Notes under the pieces: model-generated
Databases searched by the model: none
What the model saw: only the letters and a program-made list of their open reading frames with translations
Told to the model about the DNA's origin: nothing
Shown: piece after piece, positions 63,101 through 64,000 of the stretch
Layout: each line of letters opens with the position of its first letter
How positions within the stretch are numbered: position 1 is the stretch's first letter
DNA from: an uncultured Saprospiraceae bacterium
GTDB lineage: Bacteria; Bacteroidota; Bacteroidia; Chitinophagales; Saprospiraceae
Direction of reading: 5' to 3'
Assembly: GCA_937872385.1 (NCBI GenBank)
Contig: CALMSO010000071.1
Span: 1-64,000, forward strand
Length of the DNA stretch: 64,000 nt
Position numbers and translations under genes: made by a program

Positions 63101-64000
63101 GTCGGGACCAGGATTCCCAAGGTCTTCGGCCGTATTCAGCAAGGTAGCTTTGATGAGCGCAGATGAAGGATCCTGTCCGGCATTGTCATTGCGATAAGCC
63201 TGATACAACAGTGCCGCTGTGCCTGCTACGCCTGGTGCCGCCGCCGAAGTGCCACCACCAGAGCGATAACCATTGTTGGTATCGGTTGTGAAATTGCCTT
63301 GCCCATGGCCCATGAGGTCGGGTTTGATGCGTCCGTCGCGCGTGGGGCCGCGGCTGCTGAGGAGGAGTACGCGATCGTCGTAGGCGACATTGCCCACCGC
63401 GATGGTGTTTTTACCTGCCTTTCGGCCACCAGTGATATTGCCAAAGCGCCCGCCGTCAGGAGAGCTGAAGTTGCTGTAATTGCTGCATTGCTTATCGCCG
63501 CTGTTGCCTGCCGAAAAAAAATGCGCTAGCACCGGATGATTGTAAATCTGCTGGTCTATGCGTTGGGTTGCCTGGTCGTAGATGCCGCCGCAGTCTTCGC
63601 CGTAGGAGGTAGAGGTAACGACCACCCGCGAGGTTTGGAAATGTTGCACAGCGTTTTCAAGATGCGGATAGCCTGCAATGGGGTACATAAAGAGCGAAGC
63701 ACCTGGCGCCACGCCCACTCCGAGGGGATGAATATTGCCTGCCCCAACAGCTACTCCGGCGGTCATTTCCCCGTGATTGCCGCCGGGGCTATCGTTAAAA
63801 TCGGTGACCCGCCCGCGGAAGTCCTCGTGCAGCAGTGCTCCGTCGTCGCCGATGGCGATGGCCACGCCGTTGCCAGTCAAGCCTTGTTGGTGCAGCCAAT
63901 TGACCCGATGAGAAGTGACGCCCGTCCAGCCTTCTGGTACTGGGGGCGCTGGCGCTGGCTCAATGTACATCACGGCAGGGTGAGCAGCTAAATCGGCGCA
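60143..64000 (-). CDS. large T9SS-secreted subtilisin-like serine protease, N-terminus outside the window
   Basis: The reading frame stays open to the window edge (…ADLAAHPAVMYIEPAPAP), so the start and signal peptide are missing. About 1,285 codons are visible. Counted from codon GTG 63973, the S8 triad is Asp43/44 (AIGDDGALL), His67 (GGNHGEMT) and Ser243 (GGGTSAAAPG), with oxyanion Asn near 157 (SAGNSG). Then come a beta domain (about 440-520), a fibronectin-like piece, a cysteine domain (about 614-718; GMCCGNGQGS) shared with the 22-kb metalloprotease, four SprB-type repeats (about 720-1030; GGTPPYTYQWSN, GTYQLTVTD), a GEVED domain (about 1040-1170) and a T9SS type A C-terminal domain (FPNPTSDAATLRYFSR … GGYYWLRIE). 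Confidence 0.92.
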   Translation of the reverse strand, partial: CADLAAHPAVMYIEPAPAPPVPEGWTGVTSHRVNWLHQQGLTGNGVAIAIGDDGALLHEDFRGRVTDFNDSPGGNHGEMTAGVAVGAGNIHPLGVGVAPGASLFMYPIAGYPHLENAVQHFQTSRVVVTSTSYGEDCGGIYDQATQRIDQQIYNHPVLAHFFSAGNSGDKQCSNYSNFSSPDGGRFGNITGGRKAGKNTIAVGNVAYDDRVLLLSSRGPTRDGRIKPDLMGHGQGNFTTDTNNGYRSGGGTSAAAPGVAGTAALLYQAYRNDNAGQDPSSALIKATLLNTAEDLGNPGPDYITGWGRVHGRRALQLLQNRWYQSATATHNATRNHTIQVPAGTQRLRVMLYWHDPEGLALASKALVNDLDLTLQAPDGSSHLPWVLSAAPHRDSLNKPAAPGVDRRNNVEQIVINEPVPGNYTVRVRGHLVPKGPQPYLVVYYFEMEALEIAYPTGGESIVPGETTTLRWDAIGNTGTFSIEYSTNQGTNWQSIANGIAGHLRHYDWQVPGNLQAAQALIRVRRNGAEARSPQPFSIIETPDFNFFYVSQNTAGLRWRSVPGAQSYDVYKLGNQYMEIIGTTQDTNFQMSMASWQGHWFSVRARPAGGVPGRRAVAKWYQHRPCEASLSLRLMFDRYPGETFWDIKDASGYVWMSGGPYVSQAPNSTLQLDFCLPYGCYNLNMYDTYNDGMCCGNGQGSYRLSNAAGQVLASGGQFGNIQSHAFCLEAGTPTTALQIQTGNVRHVSCFGERNGSATVFASGGAGNYTYRWSHGANGATATGLGAGTYWVTVSDAAQNNATAVVTILQPAELAIILQTENGTCAESTGSSITAQVSGGTPPYTYQWSNNRTTATISGLSVGTYQLTVTDANGCTQTAATTLTQASPLRVSLTARNITCAGANDGISTATPTGGTPPYNYAWSNGQNAPSATGLMPGIHSLTVTDSRGCRTTAAVNISTPSAIQLSFNVIHAFGGSNGSIILNVSGGQPGYSFRWSNGATSKDLNNVGPGTYNVNVTDHNGCTAMGSARVEFQDPVNCQAKGSSTRFEWIERVRIGDWAHTSGDNGGYGNFKHLSLPATPGSSYPITLTPGYASSAFREFWRIWIDLNQDGDFLDPGEELFAADGFNTPVNGTIIIPAQALSGRTTLRVSMRYGTPPLPCGSFAYGEVEDYSIVIGPNGNLVPEDQPPVAIPNIRSVHPAQELRPVVSIFPNPTSDAATLRYFSRSTESVQVTIMDVSGKIKAQQLLTAHEGDNETPLDLGHLPGGYYWLRIESALEQFTERLILVR

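Overview
The window reads as a chromosome segment of a Bacteroidota member, probably Saprospiria or a neighbouring class. The evidence is type IX secretion (T9SS) C-terminal sorting domains on two large proteases, a short primary sigma factor, several protein families confined largely to Bacteroidota (START-like, DUF2480, a PorE-like OmpA protein, YpdA), a BT4734/VirE-type primase, and promoters fitting the TTG-N19-TAnnTTTG pattern rather than -35/-10 boxes. Genus assignment is not possible from sequence reading alone.

Layout. 0.2-4.8 kb: core genes (lipid kinase, birA, rsfS, ftsH). 5.0-9.7 kb: an AT-rich minus-strand accessory block (DUF763, DUF1905/YdeI, a frameshifted Spx/ArsC-like gene, DUF2461, TetR, an AlkA-like glycosylase, an IS3 remnant, a small membrane protein). 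9.93-19.03 kb: a 9.05-kb integrative element inserted in the 3' end of tRNA-Glu and bounded by 55-bp perfect direct repeats. It carries a tyrosine integrase, a DUF1874 (viral ring-nuclease/AcrIII-1 fold) protein, a membrane-coiled-coil-zinc-ribbon protein, unknown proteins, an HTH regulator, a VapE helicase, a 12-copy GGTGACA iteron-like array and a VirE_N/PriCT_2 primase. It looks like a self-replicating satellite or phage-inducible-island type element. 19.3-22 kb: gapA and pgk, separated by a MITE. 22-34 kb: a T9SS metalloprotease, nfu, a beta-helix protein, glgA-glgC, a TonB/TPR protein and rpoD. 34-50.7 kb: TPR and OmpA/PorE-like envelope proteins, dnaK, ypdA, DUF2480, scpB, a PLP dehydratase, a glycosylasparaginase, an EEP hydrolase, a 3-hydroxyacyl-CoA dehydrogenase, a GNAT-like protein and an ECF sigma factor. 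51-55 kb: a radical SAM protein and a membrane protein-SDR-AraC group. 55.1-59.6 kb: an AT-rich cassette-like region in which a type II restriction-modification pair lies between two identical 104-bp direct repeats, with a related attC-like sequence after an S41 peptidase gene. 60.1-64 kb: a very large T9SS subtilisin that runs off the window end.

Functional links: glgA/glgC form a glycogen operon. gapA/pgk are glycolytic neighbours. The two T9SS proteases share an unusual cysteine-containing accessory domain. Intergenic spaces carry many heptanucleotide-period repeats of differing sequence, and one 8-bp repeat tract lies between divergent envelope genes.
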